A DNA stretch of 64,000 bases from Capitella teleta. Lineage: Eukaryota > Annelida > Polychaeta > Capitellidae. Each line of letters begins with the position of its first letter. Position 1 is the first letter of the stretch. This document shows positions 23,490 to 36,500 of this stretch, piece after piece. The notes beneath the pieces were generated by a model. That model saw only the letters and a list, made by a program, of their open reading frames with translations, was not told the origin of the DNA and ran no database searches. The stretch is from positions 104,565 to 168,564 of the forward strand of contig KB302576.1 in the NCBI GenBank assembly GCA_000328365.1. The letters are read 5' to 3'. The translations under genes and the position numbers were made by a program.

Positions 23490-26210
23490 ATGGAGAGCAT
23501 TCTGTTCTTCCTCTTCGGCTTGCTTTCGTGGGTGTCAGCTCAGCCGAAGACGACATTCTTCCAGGACATGGTGGTGGAGCATGATTTCTCATCGCCCTTC
23601 AAGGACCATCCCATGCTCTTCTTCAGTGGGATCGACGTCCTTACACTCCGCCGATTCGCTAATTCTTCGCACGCACACTTGGCCGAAGCTCTACTCAAAG
23701 CAGCCCACGATATCATGGAAGTCTCGCAGTTACTCCCGCCTAAGGATTACAAGCAATTCGGTAGGACGTGGAATGAAGGTTTTGGCAACAACCTACCACC
23801 CCTTGCTATGCACGTTTTACTTCGCCCAGCCGATGACACAGCATTTTCTTTCATACGGAGATACATGGATCGCTTAGAGCATTACAGGCATTGGCAAGTA
23901 CTGGCCCGGTACAAGGAGGATCTGCCGGTGGCGTGTACTCTTACGGGGTTCGCGACCAGCCTTGACATGCTCTACGCCAAGTTTGACGAAGTGAGAAGGA
24001 CCCGATACATGGATAAAGTGCGTAGAATAACACAGCTGCTATACGAGGCTTCTCTCACAAAACCTTGGGGCCACAAATATCTGAACCATCGGTCAATCAC
24101 AAACTACCTTGCAGTTTTTATCGGGTCTCTGGTCGTGGAACCACACCATCCAGACGCCGCCATGTGGAAACGACACGCTGTTATAATGCTGGAGAGAAAT
24201 CTCCAGATATTGTCCTTTGTTCGAGATGGAAGCTTCAGTGAAGGTCTTGGTTACGGTGCTAACTCATTCAGGGGAATTTCACAATACCTGTACCTACTCA
24301 GGAGACATCTAAGACTTGATCACAGCTCACATCCGTGGCTGCAGAAACACATCGATTTCTATCTCCATACAGCCATCCCGGGTCTCCAGCGAACGCTGGG
24401 CGTCGGGGACACCTACAGCCACTGGGTGTATGGTCCGGAAAGTCAGCTACATTTCTTGGATACTTTTATTAAGAAGACAGGCAAAGGACACTGGATGGCA
24501 GCTGAGATTCGCAAACGAAGGGATGACAGTGAGACTAACCCATTGTGGTACCAGAAATACGCCACTCTGCACACAGAGTTCATCTGGTATAACCCTAACA
24601 TCCGCGCAAGACCTCCAGGGACATATGCCTCGTCCAGTCTTCATGAATTCAAAGACTGGGGTGTTGTTGTGTATCGCGCAGGGCCATTGATGGATCCATC
24701 CAGTACGTTCCTGTCGTTCAAATCTGGGAGAATCCACGGCGCTGGAGTGTTTGAGTTAGTTCACCATTTTACGAATGACGAAGTCCTGGTTGGATGGGAT
24801 AATTTCAACCCAAGCCATCAACATCCCGATCAGAACTCTTTGACTTTCTGGCTTGTTGGTATTCCATTTATCACAGGAGGACTGTATGGGCCAAAGTACC
24901 CTTACTTAGAGAATACCCTCATGTTTGCTCCGTCAGGCTTGACCTCGTGTTCTCATCCTTACGCTGGTCAAATGGGGTCCTGTGGTCACTACTTCCAAGT
25001 ATTGGAAGCGCCTGATGCGTACGGCGAGGTCGTGGTTGTTTCTAAGAAACAAGGCTACGTCTTCACTTCAGGGGAAGCCGCTCGCGCGTACCACCCTGAT
25101 CTAGGTGTGCGGAGTTTCTACCGAAGCCTTCTACTTTTGCACAAAGAACTTCTGGTAATCGTGGACCATATTCACTTAAACACGACCAGTCGTATCTCCC
25201 ATGTCTCATCCTCATTCAATAATCATGTGCATCAATTTGAAAACATAGCCCATCCCTTAGGCTTGAACGGTCTGGGTCTAAAAGCAAACACAAATACAAC
25301 CAAACCCCTTGACAAATTCCAGTCCTTGTGGATGTCCACGGGTAACAAGAGTCCATTTGCTCGCATCCTGAACCTTACCTACCCTGGATCACCGGAGACT
25401 GGTAGAGCTATGTGGGTATCCAACGCCAGGGTAACATTCGAACTGGAAGGGGAGCGATCCAGAATGATCTACATCTTCCATGGACCTAGTGTGCAGCTAC
25501 GCAAACTCAAAGTTATCCGCAGTGCAGAGGACAGCTTGACCTTCGCACTGGACACTGGTTATCAAGACCTGATTGTAGCAATTGCTACTGAACACTCAGA
25601 AGTTAAAGTTTTATGTTCAGTGACGGATATTCACTCTGAATCCACGACGTTGTTCACAGCCAGGGAGCCTGAATCTCCCGACGAGAAGGAAGCTTTGGAC
25701 ATAGAGCAATGGGAAGCTGCTCAGAATAGTTCTTTACTGCAGAAGTTCATGCTGAAGCTCAGAAATGTATACCAGCCGAAGGAAACAGGGGGAAAAGGCA
25801 GGGAAAGCCAGAAAGATTTGGAAAAGATGAAGTTGATTGCTAACCTGACATACAAATCAGCTGAGTACTACGCCAGAATAAAGAAAGCTCAACTCCTTCA
25901 GGTTGGTGCACTCTTAATAGTATAATCTTTTCACCTGTGAAAGTTCGTACCTGGATTATTATCTTGTTTATATTTACAGGCGAAGTGGAATGAAGTCATC
26001 AGAGCTCAACTGTTGAGTGAGAGGGAGGAGCAAGACAGTCGACCCGAAAGTCTGTGGTATTCACTTATTATCGTGGCACTCTCAAATTTGTTGCTTTGTT
26101 TATTTATTATTTTGTTGCTAAAGGTCAGCACGCATGCGCATAGGAAAAGAATCATTCCATTAATAGCCGCTTGTATGACACTTCTATTTACACTGTTATG
26201 TTTTTATTGA
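23490..26210 (+). CDS. DSE: dermatan-sulfate epimerase
   Basis: The protein has 880 residues from two exons (23490-25901 and 25980-26210, joined in phase 0 across a 78-nt intron). The enzyme converts glucuronate to iduronate in chondroitin chains in the ER/Golgi, making dermatan sulfate. It starts with a signal peptide (MESILFFLFGLLSWVSA). The family core is clear: KPWG..YLNHRSITN with a His near residue 200, DGS..EGLGYGAN with a Tyr near 255, and NFNPSHQHPDQNS with a His near 445. GLYGPKY has a Tyr near 466. These correspond, from memory, to the four catalytic residues of human DSE (His205, Tyr261, His450, Tyr473). Exon 2 adds two membrane helices at the C-terminus, as in vertebrate DSE. It is slightly shorter than human (958). 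The GTG just before the ATG is not the start. Confidence 0.95.
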
Positions 26211-26767
26211 GGATGATTATCTTAGTATTAGGATAATTAATTCAAATTATTGCTACACTTGTCGTATGTGTGAGTTTGTGTGTTTGTAATTAAATTATTT
26301 GTTTTATTTTGTATCAAGTGGTTTGTTTCGATTTTTATTCACGTACTTTGCATGTTCACGCCATTTATGATTTAAATTAAACGTGAAACAAATGCGAAGA
26401 GAGGGGGCGGGCAGGGTGCATAAAGAAACCGATTGGAGGCGAGACCCTCAAATGCGAGTGATGGGTTATGGAGTAAGGACACTTTCACCTCATCTTAAAT
26501 ATAAGATGAAAACATTTGGCAGTTTTGGATCTACATGCGTCGTATTTTCTTACATTCAATGTTGGATGTAATTATTTTTTGCTCTGATATGAAGGACATG
26601 AAATGATTTTAATAATATTATTGTATCATTATAGCTTAATTATAATTAATTATAGCTAATTTCCAAGCATAACCATCATTCACTGGATAATTATGATGTT
26701 AATTAAGCGTAAGATCTATTAGCGAAACGCACATACAACTCTCCAAGCTCTTTGGTCTAAGGTTGCC

Positions 26768-28441
26768 ATGGGAACGAAAACTTCCTCTTTGAATCTGCCG
26801 ATTTCTTTCGCAGTTCGGATTATAATTCACAAACCGTTTCTTGCGAAATGTCGAAACATAACAAACGGATATTCTTGCTTCAAGGATATAACGGATAAAC
26901 AGCTCCACAACCTACTACAGTCGATGGGATGCAAAGTGGGGCCCGTAATAGGTGAGAACGGCAAAAGGACAAGTCAGAGTGGCCAATAAAATACATGCAA
27001 AAGCAAACTCAATAAATCCACTCGTATCTGAGCAAGATGAATTTCACCTTTAACAAAGCTTTTAACAACTTTTTCCATGTTTAATGAGGCTGACGGTTTG
27101 CCTGGTGTTAATTCTCCGGTTATACAAAATGCATTAGGACACGAAGACATGATGACTTCCTTGAGCAGTTTTCGTGTTCAAAATTTTCAAATTTTTATTC
27201 ATTAACATATTGTTACTATGGCAACCAGTGCCACTTGGCTCTCGCGAGTTCCATCATTGAGCGGTATTCTGACGTTTTGGGTGCCAGAATACGACACAAT
27301 AAAACTGTGCTAAGAACTTAGAAACCACAGGAAGAACCGACAACCAAAAGAACCACTGTTGTGAACAAGAAAGACAAGGTCACGAGGCCATCAACTTGAA
27401 GAGGTATTGCCAAGGACTTGATTCTTGAATCAACGAGGGAAAAAAAGGAGAGCAAGGAACCTTGTGTTTTTCCGTGCGGAAGAAAGTATCCAAAAGGACT
27501 GAAAGATAAGAAACAATGGCGTTGGTTATTCAAGGTCATTGTCATTGTCATATTCAAGGTCAAGGTCAATGTCATTCCAGGAGATTGAGGTAGAACATGT
27601 TGACATTGAAGAAGTGACGCGACTTGGGATCAATGAAAAAGTGGGGGGGATAGACCGCTTAGAATAAAAGTTAGCGATCTCAAACTGCATGAAAACAAAA
27701 ATCATGAAGAATCATAGGAATCATAAGATTCATAGAGCTTGTGAATCTTCCTTGGGTTTGCGAATCTTTACATTTGAACTCGAATTATAAGGCTGAGTCT
27801 ACAAAAGTCCGAGCACTGGCCAATTCCTGCTTTCGTCTTTAATTAGACTACGTAAACCAGGATACATCTTGTGGAACTAATTACTCAATAATCAAGTAAA
27901 GCTTTAATTACGGTTAACTTTCCAATTAATTGCATACCTTGATTGATGTAATATAATTATGTTTATCGGTATAATTATTTTTTTTTTTTACCCCTTCCCC
28001 CATATACGGTCCACTGTGTATGAACTTGAATGCATAGACATTATAGGTAGCACATCAAATGCAGTTAGATTGAACAGTTGCATTATGTCAATCATGGTAC
28101 ATGAAACGTAAAAGTTAAAATCAATTGGCAGTACTTTCAGTGAGTAAATTTTACATTCTCAATTTAACAGAGGCAACACCCATCCCTGCGTTCAGCCAAA
28201 AACCGAAATCGACCAATCGTCGTGTTACTGTCCGGTGAGTACTAAGTACAGACATGTACTTTGCATCACATTGATAATTACATGTGTAATTAATATCAGA
28301 TCGAATGAGACAGTTTCTCGTTATTGCAGACGTGAGCCTCCGACTGATCTTCCCACAGAGGCGGACCTCTTCTACTCTTTGTGGGCTGCTGCTTACGTCA
28401 TCATCTTGGTCGTCGTCGTCATTTCGCAGGTGTTCATTTAA
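26768..28441 (+). CDS. small LEM-like protein with C-terminal membrane anchor
   Basis: Three segments join in phase (26768-26951, 28171-28234, 28330-28441) to 119 residues. DITDKQLHNLLQSMGCKVGP matches the first half of a LEM domain (the helical motif that binds BAF at the inner nuclear membrane). The second half (T-R-x-L-Y-x-x-K-L) is not seen in this join; an extra exon near 27320 (frame KPQEEPTTKRTTVVNKKDK) could be skipped or included. The C-terminus is a single hydrophobic helix (WAAAYVIILVVVVISQVFI) reaching the end, as in emerin-type tail-anchored proteins. The first 35 residues look less protein-like, so the true start may differ. AATAAA at 28685-28690 precedes a 33-base A-run. A nuclear-envelope role is inferred. 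Confidence 0.5.
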
Positions 28442-28690
28442 TCACCGATGCAGCGTATTCAACATATTCATCATTCACCTAACTTCTGCTTGCTTGGACT
28501 TTGTTTATTAACTGTGGCGTGTGGTTTGAGCTGGTTTTACCCTTTCGAATTGGAGCTATAGCTGTGCCTATTTGGTTCTATTACGTCAATTGGTACGAAT
28601 TCGTCGTGATTGCTGTTGTGGTTAAGAAATGAAATTTATGGCATTACCATGTATTTGTCGTTTCAATTTTCAATTTTATTGATAAATAAA

Positions 28691-28726
<36 letters not shown>

Positions 28727-28998
28727 TAACAATAGACAGAATGCCAATAAAATGAGCCAGAAAATGTCGAGTGATAGAATAATGGTTCAATGGAAACTCA
28801 ATCAAAACAAATTTATAGCATATGAAACATTTCGAGAAAGAAATAAGTACAAGAAATAAGGAGTGGGGCAAAGAAGTACAAGAAATAAGAAGCGATATCG
28901 GCAGGATGATTGCTAACATGGAATTATTGTATTGCTTGACCCAGGCGTTTCTAATTTTTATTGGTCCAAAAGCCCAACCGATCAACTCAGCTACAAAC

Positions 28999-29075
28999 CA
29001 ATGCAAGCCAATGAAGCAAATGCAAGCAAATGCAAGCAAATGCAAGCAAATGCAAGCAAATGCATGTCAATGCAA
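28999..29075. repeat. tandem ATGCAAGCAA repeat
   Basis: Roughly seven imperfect 10-bp units of AAATGCAAGC run in a row, with flanking diverged copies. It is a simple minisatellite between the LEM-like gene and a LINE fragment. Confidence 0.8.
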
Positions 29076-29596
29076 GTTTAAGATAAGTCACAAAGTAAGA
29101 AAACCAGCGAAATAAAAACTTTAAAACATTCAGATTATTGGAGTTTATGTCGCAAATCTTCAAAGGAAAAGCATGACAAGAACAACATATTGATGAACTT
29201 TTGATATTTTTGGAGATAGATGCCTCGAATATAAAGAGACATGGTAGAAAAATAAACCCAAGTAAAGAATCTCAAAAATTGGGAAGCACCGAATTGATGC
29301 ATTGCATTCACACCTTTCGAAAAGCAATATTGGACAAGCGTGAAGGCTAAAAGGTCGAGACACGCTCAGAGTGAGTTTTGTACAACGCCGGTCTGCTTCC
29401 GCGAAGGGGCGAAAATTCAATCCGAGCATTACGGATGTTTACATTGCAGAAACTAGGCTGTGCTATATACATTATAATGATTGAGAAAGAACCGGTGCTA
29501 AACTAGAAAAAGAAGTAATAACAAAATACATATATGCATCAATTCAAGAGAATAAACAATCAATTAATGCATAGTGAACTAATTAAAAACAAAGCA

Positions 29597-30030
29597 TCAG
29601 CAGGATAAACTTAAAATATTGTTTCTTATATTGCATAATTCTTTGATACCCATTGCGGTTGCATTATCAGAATATCGACTAAAGGGAAGAGAGTGAATAA
29701 ATGACCGTACTACTTTATTATTGCTGTACAGAACAGCTGGAATGAAGAGTTTTAAACTGGTGTAACAACTGAAGGGAAATTCATGAGAATTCATTAAAGA
29801 GGGAAGTATGTTACAATGAGTACGTGGAGGTACCCTCCAAATCCTGCAGACAATTTTCCACCAAGCAACATATAATTCATTAAGTGAAGGTAAATTTATG
29901 GGGTATAGCTGCGATTTACTATTTTTCAGTAAAATTAGGACGTTGGTGATATGAAGATAGTTCAGCAGTAAATCTAAAACCCGGATCGGTTGTTGTGGAC
30001 CGAGCAAAAATTACAGGCTACAGCATGGAT
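29597..30030 (-). mobile_element. LINE C-terminal fragment
   Basis: The minus-strand frame encodes a LINE post-RT segment (LPSLNELYVAWWKIVCRIWR, then VPPRTHCNILPSL). It is closely matched by the 3' part of the LINE at 39970-41380, including about 170 bp of nearly identical DNA (29735-29905 versus 40000-40165). The two are therefore copies of one family. It is 5'-truncated and has no RT catalytic core. Confidence 0.75.
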
Positions 30031-30546
30031 TCTGTTATATTTGGTGGATTATTTGCGTGAAAATTGTGAGGTAACCCGGATAATCTAAAATGTTATCTAT
30101 TGAGGACTCATTGTAAGACTGATATGGTAGGGCGGATCCACGGGCGATTTGGGATCAGCCGTAGTATAGGGTTACCCTTGAGGTGCCTTTGGGCTGGCTT
30201 GACAAGCATTAGGCATATAATTTTTTTCACCTCTTGGGCCATTTGCTAAACTGTCAGTTTTAGGCTCCTTCAACACAGTTTTAACAAAAGTTAATTCAAT
30301 CTCAATTTTTTTTTAATTATCTGTAATAGGCCGTTACTGCTCTATGCAGATTTTTCTTTGAAATGTGTAGATTTATGTGTTGACTGTTGGCGAGAGTTTG
30401 CCATCTAGTTCCATTGTCGATGTCTATGAAAGAACGTTATGATTGCACTCGGGTAGTTTTGCACAACAATGGCTGCCTGGTGTTTTGATTAAGCTGTCAA
30501 CTTATTTTAACTAATTTTATGTTGAAATTCCTCTGTCGTGTGTACC

Positions 30547-33500
30547 ATGGCTTGTCAGCTCAGTTTTCTAGCTTTGTGTGAAGAAACTCGAGCTGTCAAG
30601 CGATTCCTCTTCCCCGAGGAAGCCCCTGAAGAACTGAATAAAGGTTCGAAAACGATTAATTATTCAATGACGTGTTTGACTGTTTCTATCGTATTTATCA
30701 TGATGAATAATTAATTCGGTATCACGATTATCATTATCTGATTATGAGTATCATTTTTGACTGTTTCTCAGTCATTGTGTCTTTCTTTAAAATAATATTA
30801 ATGATTTATCTCTTCAATGATGCAAAGCGGCCTACTATGACAACCGAATTTTGTAAGTCTGCTTTCGAGTTTCGGTACACCGTACAGTTTCACAGCTTCT
30901 TCCTTGCGAAAATGTCCATTGGCCTATTTGATATCCATATAATATATAGATCCAAACTATGCAGCTAAAGAAGCTTCAATTTATTTTATAACATAATTCC
31001 TTTCCACAAGAGCGTCCTGCATGATTATCTAACATCTTCCAATTATTCTTTTGTTGCATCATCATCAGTAGAAGAGGACGGTTGGGATGACTCTGACTGG
31101 GGTTGGCAGGATGAAGCAGAAGAAGCAGAGGACGAGGAAGAGGAAGACTTGCAGCATTCGTGGCTGCAGGAGTGCTCCGTCTCCCTCTCCCCCGCTGCGG
31201 AACTCATGGCCATCGCACACGATGACAAACTAGTCCTGCTCGGATGTGAGTTGCACATCATATTACCTGATTATATGTAACGCATGCATTGTGTATAGCA
31301 CGCTGGGAGAATGGTGACAGCGACATGCATTACTCAATTGTCTATCACGGAATTGTCACGCAAGAACCGGGAGAGTTTGTGACTTTTGTCAGCTGTCTGC
31401 CGTTAGCGTCTCAGAAGAAGTGAGCTATTTTATGAGCGCTGGGGTTATAATTCATCTTGCTTCGCTACAGGAGCACCCAAGGAGGCCCCGATTGGACGTG
31501 CGTGATCGTTGGCTTCTCCTCTGGTTACGTGCGCATGTACACTGAAACGGGAGCTGTCTTGCTCTCTCAGTTGTTCAGTATGGAGAGCGTGCAAGGAATC
31601 AAGTGTCGCACCTACGAACCACCGCGGCACTCAGCAGAAGCAGAGCGAGTGAGTGTACTGATCACCGAGTTTCATTTTTATCCATTTCATGAACGCCCAG
31701 CACGAGGAGGTGAGCATCCTGTATCGCAAATCCCTCGTCACGATCGATGGATTCAGTCTGGTGCAATCGTTGCGAGCGTGTCGTAACCAAGTGGCGCGCG
31801 GTCAGTTCTGGAAACCACGCTTTCTTTTCACCGACATCCGAATCCACAGCCGCTGCCAGCGGGAGTGACGCTATGCAGGCTCCTCCTCTTGCGTACAAGA
31901 AATGGGCTCTTCAGGAGCAGGAGAGCATCTCTGACCACGTGGCGTGTGGGGTCAGCACTCCAAACGCCTTTGATCAGTTGGCCAGTGCCTCCATGTACGG
32001 AGGCTACAATGCCTCCATTCGCTCCACTCCGCCTTCCTCGCATCTCTACGTCACATCCGGAACTTGGCCGTTCAACGCGTTCTTTTACGCTGTTGAAGTT
32101 AGGGTTACAATCACGGCTGATTTGCGATGTAACCAAGTGTGTGTTTTCCAGGGCAGTGCTCAGCCGATGCTCTCTGATGTAGCGCATGCGGTTGCCAGTA
32201 AACTCAAGTCGGCTCTGTTCTCTCAGATCTCTGCTGCGAGGTCAGAGAGTTCACTTGATTTTATTGGTGTGTTAAATTTGTTTGATTATTACCAGCGGAT
32301 GGCTTGGCTTGGGAGGAACATCCGGAGCGGAATCAACGCAGAGAGAGAAGAAACCCAAAATCGAACCGGCCACCGCTCTTCCCCTGAGGTTTCTCTCATT
32401 GCGTAATATTTCCAAGCGTGCGATATCGAATGCTTCGTAGGTTTGGGCTGTATGACAAGCGCCGCCAAGGGGAGAAACTGTGCCTTTCCCCCAACGGACT
32501 CCTCCTCGCGACCACCGATAGCTTTGGTCGCGTGATTCTCGTTGACGTGACGCGTGGCGTTGCAGTGCGCATGTGGAAGGGATACCGTGATGCTCAGCTG
32601 GCGTTTGTTGCCATGACGGAGGACCAGCTGACCGAGAGAGCGTCTCGTTCTCAGCCTCTGCGGAGAGCTCTCTTCCTTGTTATCTATGCCCCCAGGCGAG
32701 GAATCCTGGAGGTGAGCACTTGACCTAATTATGCACTCATTCACCTCTGCCACGTCATAGGTGTGGACCGCTCAGCAGGGGCCTCGCGTGGCGGCTTTCA
32801 ACGTCAGCAAATGGAGTCAGCTGCTGTGCCCTGGCTACGGATTGATGGGTCTGAATAACGTCACCTACCGGGAAGTGCGTGTGCACTTGCACCCGGTCTT
32901 TCTGCTTGATTCTGACGGCACGGTTCGCACGATCGAAATCCCCTTCCACTTAGCGTTGAGCGACAAGAACCACAAGCGAGCGAGAGATCTGCATTTGCTG
33001 AAAAAGATGAAGGCGGCCTTGAAGGAAGTTGAAGACCAAGGTAAGTCTGGATTTTTTTTGTTTTCGATTGTCGCTAATTTTTCTCGTAGACGCCTTACAA
33101 TCGCAGGTTGTCAGTTTTCTGCTTGACATGCGCATGTCCAGCACGAAGCAACAGGGTCTTCAGCGTGTCTTGCACACCGCTCACCTCCAGCCTCCGTTCC
33201 TACTGACGGCGGTCCAAGCTGTCTACCAACAATTGGTGCAACAGCAGGAAAAAATTGAGGAATCCGTTAGCGAGGAAAGCGCAGAGGACTGCATCGACTA
33301 CGAAAGTCGCGTCCTGATGCAGTTTTGTTGTACGCAGACTCACCTACTCAACACTTTCACTCAACTCACTCACATCAATAAAAACGACGAAAAAAACGTC
33401 AAAATTGGCGTCGAGCAGGTTGCTGATAGATCAATAAAGTTTTTCGATTTACTTGTCAATATTTATCAATAGTCCACCATTGAGAAGCTGCTTGGTCTTA

Positions 33501-36500
33501 CTCCAACAGAGGCTGAAGACCTCACAACCACCATCGATAAATACACGTCTAATTTGAACCCAACTCAGCGAGTGACTTTCGAGGAAGACGATGAAGAAAT
33601 GAATGCTGTGGAATTCCTTAAATGTTTTGAGTGCCACATGTTGAAGAATGAAGATCGTAATTCTTCACTGATGAAAATTTGCGATGGTTTATCGACCCCA
33701 CGGAGACTCAAACTCGGTAAGACCCATGATCGTTGCTTTCTCTCATCTCGTAATTCTATTTATAGCCAGACTACTTTATGGCAGTGTTCTTGAGAGAGGT
33801 ACCAACAGTGATTATAATCACCTTCTTAGTGATAGTCATATTGAACCTCAACATTTAATGGTTAGTACCTCTATTAATTGGTTATTTTTTGTATTCATTG
33901 ATTTATTTCAGAATCTTCTGCTTGAACTATGGCTGAGTGATGACTTCCGCCACCCATCACAGTCGGTACCTCTACATAACGTCTTTAAATCGATAACTTG
34001 CCTCAAAGGTGATGTGACTCAAATTTTAATTTTTTGGCCGATTCAACATTGCTTCCGTGTGATCATTACAGATGTTGGTGAAGTAACAGTCGGAAGCAAT
34101 GCCATTCCCGTTTGGTGGCAGAGTTTGCGAGACACTCTGAGCCAATCAGAGAACATCCTCGCGGCACTTATTGCTGCATTGGTTGGCAGGACGATCGCCA
34201 TGGAGATAGCACGCGTTGCCATGGTGAGTCAGTTGGATTGTGGGAGATATCTTACGATGTTGTACAAACGCTTAGAAAAATGAAATTGCTGAAACTTTTC
34301 AACAAGCGCAACGTCAGGTTGCTTATCTCATTGTGAGTAAATTCCACAAACTTCGACCTGCAGAAAACCAAAACGCTCTTGTTTTAATTTGTCAGTTTTT
34401 GCAAATTTCCTCCCCGGCCAACAAAAGCTTTCTTTTTTGGGGTGATTCACGTATGATGCAGCATGATTTGTCTTTTTCCCTTTGATGCACATTCTACGGT
34501 GCATGGAAAAACTCCTCCTTTATAACCACCAAATTCTAACCATATAACCATGTTGAACTTCATATCATTTGATATACTTTCAGCGAATAAAAACCAACTT
34601 TAATCCAATTTCCTCATTTTGGTTTCTTCAGCAAGAGGCACAGATGTCCAGCAGCACTGACAGCGGTCACCTTGACCTCTCCGAGTGGGAGAGCGTGACC
34701 TTTGACCGGACTGCATGGACCGTGTTAATCAGGCAACTGGAGGACCTCCTCTGCCTCAGCTGCCTCCTGGCTCAGAAGCCGCCTCCTCTCCCTCAAGACT
34801 CACCCTCGAAGACGACCCCTGACCCTATCAGGGTATCTGTCAAGAAAGTTCTCGACGGAGGCAGAGGTTTGGTGTTTTAATTTTATTGAATATAATTTTA
34901 AATGATTTTGATTCAGGGATGCTACCCGAGTTTGTAGCTAAGTGGATTGCTGTTCATGGCATTCCTCCTTCGATGCTCTGCGTGGAGGAAGAGGCTGAGG
35001 AGGCTGGCAATGAGGAGGAGGAGCACATGGAGACAGATGCAGCCTCCCCGTATCCTAAGAAACGACCTCTCCGAACCCTCTCCCGTGGCCCCCTCGTCGG
35101 TCAGTCCATAAATCATAACGCACCTTAGCTGAAATCATAACGCACTTTAGCTGAAATCATAACGCATTTTTTTAATAAATCGTAACGCACTTTAGCTGAA
35201 ATCATAACGCTTTTTTTTTTTAAATCATAACGCGCTTTAGCAGAAATCATAACGCACTTTAGCTGAAATCATAACGCATTTTTTAAATAAATCATAACGC
35301 ACTTTTCGCTTCTTGCCCGCACCTTTGGTTCAGTATGTGCCTCCTTCCTTTTGCAGCTGACCTCCAGTGGCTTCAGCAACGTCTTCCGCATTCCCTGGAC
35401 GCAGATGTTCTCATGGTGAACTGCTGCTGGGAATTTCTCGTCCTGTGGAGCAAAGATCCGGAGACCACTTTCCCTCTCTCTCAGGCCATTGACTACATGA
35501 AGTGCATTCACCACGCTACCCTGCAGCACGGTGAGGCGCCACTGTACCACGTACAGTGAGAACTCATTCATCCAGAATCAGTCGAATTTGCGTTTACCTG
35601 GGGAAAAAAAAAAATCCAATATTTCATGGTTCTATTTTTAGGTGTTGCTGTGATGGTCTGGCAAATGTTTCTTTTGAAGAAAGTCTCGGCCGCCGCATTG
35701 CTAATGGAGAAGGTTTGTTGGAAAGGACGATGAATAAATTATAATTATTTTGTGTATTAGGTCGGGAAGGCTCCAAAGGACAGATTATCCCGCAGGGTGA
35801 GTTAATGATTAATCATTCAATCATCAATCGATGTATTGATCAGGATATCGGCTTGAGTGACGTCTCTCTGGATAAGTTCATGGGTCATGTGGTTCAACTC
35901 CTAGAGACGATTATCCAGGTGACCCCATGTCCTTGATCTTTGACCTCTGTGTGACCTTTGAGATCGCAGGCTGTGCAAGAGCGCCACGAGGCTGTTGTGG
36001 TTCAAACAGAAGATCTGTGGCAAGCGGTTTCCGGACCAACGTCTTTAGTCGAATTAGCGGCCGAACAGAAGCTGAGCACGGAGGAGTTGTTGGAGCACCA
36101 TCTCTCATTGTGTGTCATCATGCACGCGATACTCGTATTTAACATCAAAGGAGTGAAGCCTATGTCTCTATTTGATGCGAAGGTATGGTTATACGGTGGT
36201 TATATCATGGTTATATCGTGGTTATATCACAATGAATTTCAGGGCAAGAGTGCTTTCTTCAAGTCCCTGCAGTCTAAACCTTCGCTTTCCATCAGAGTGG
36301 CGGATGATGACATCATGAAGAGTAGGCAACAGGTATGGCCTCTTGCCTCATGAATATTCATTAGCTCATTTGCACAATTGTCGCAGTTTATGATGCGGGT
36401 GCTGAGCAGCGCCGTGCAGTCGATAGAAGCGGCCGAGTCATCGTCGCTTCCTCTCTCTGTGCGCTGTCCTCTCTACACTCATTGGCCGCAAATGTTGGCT

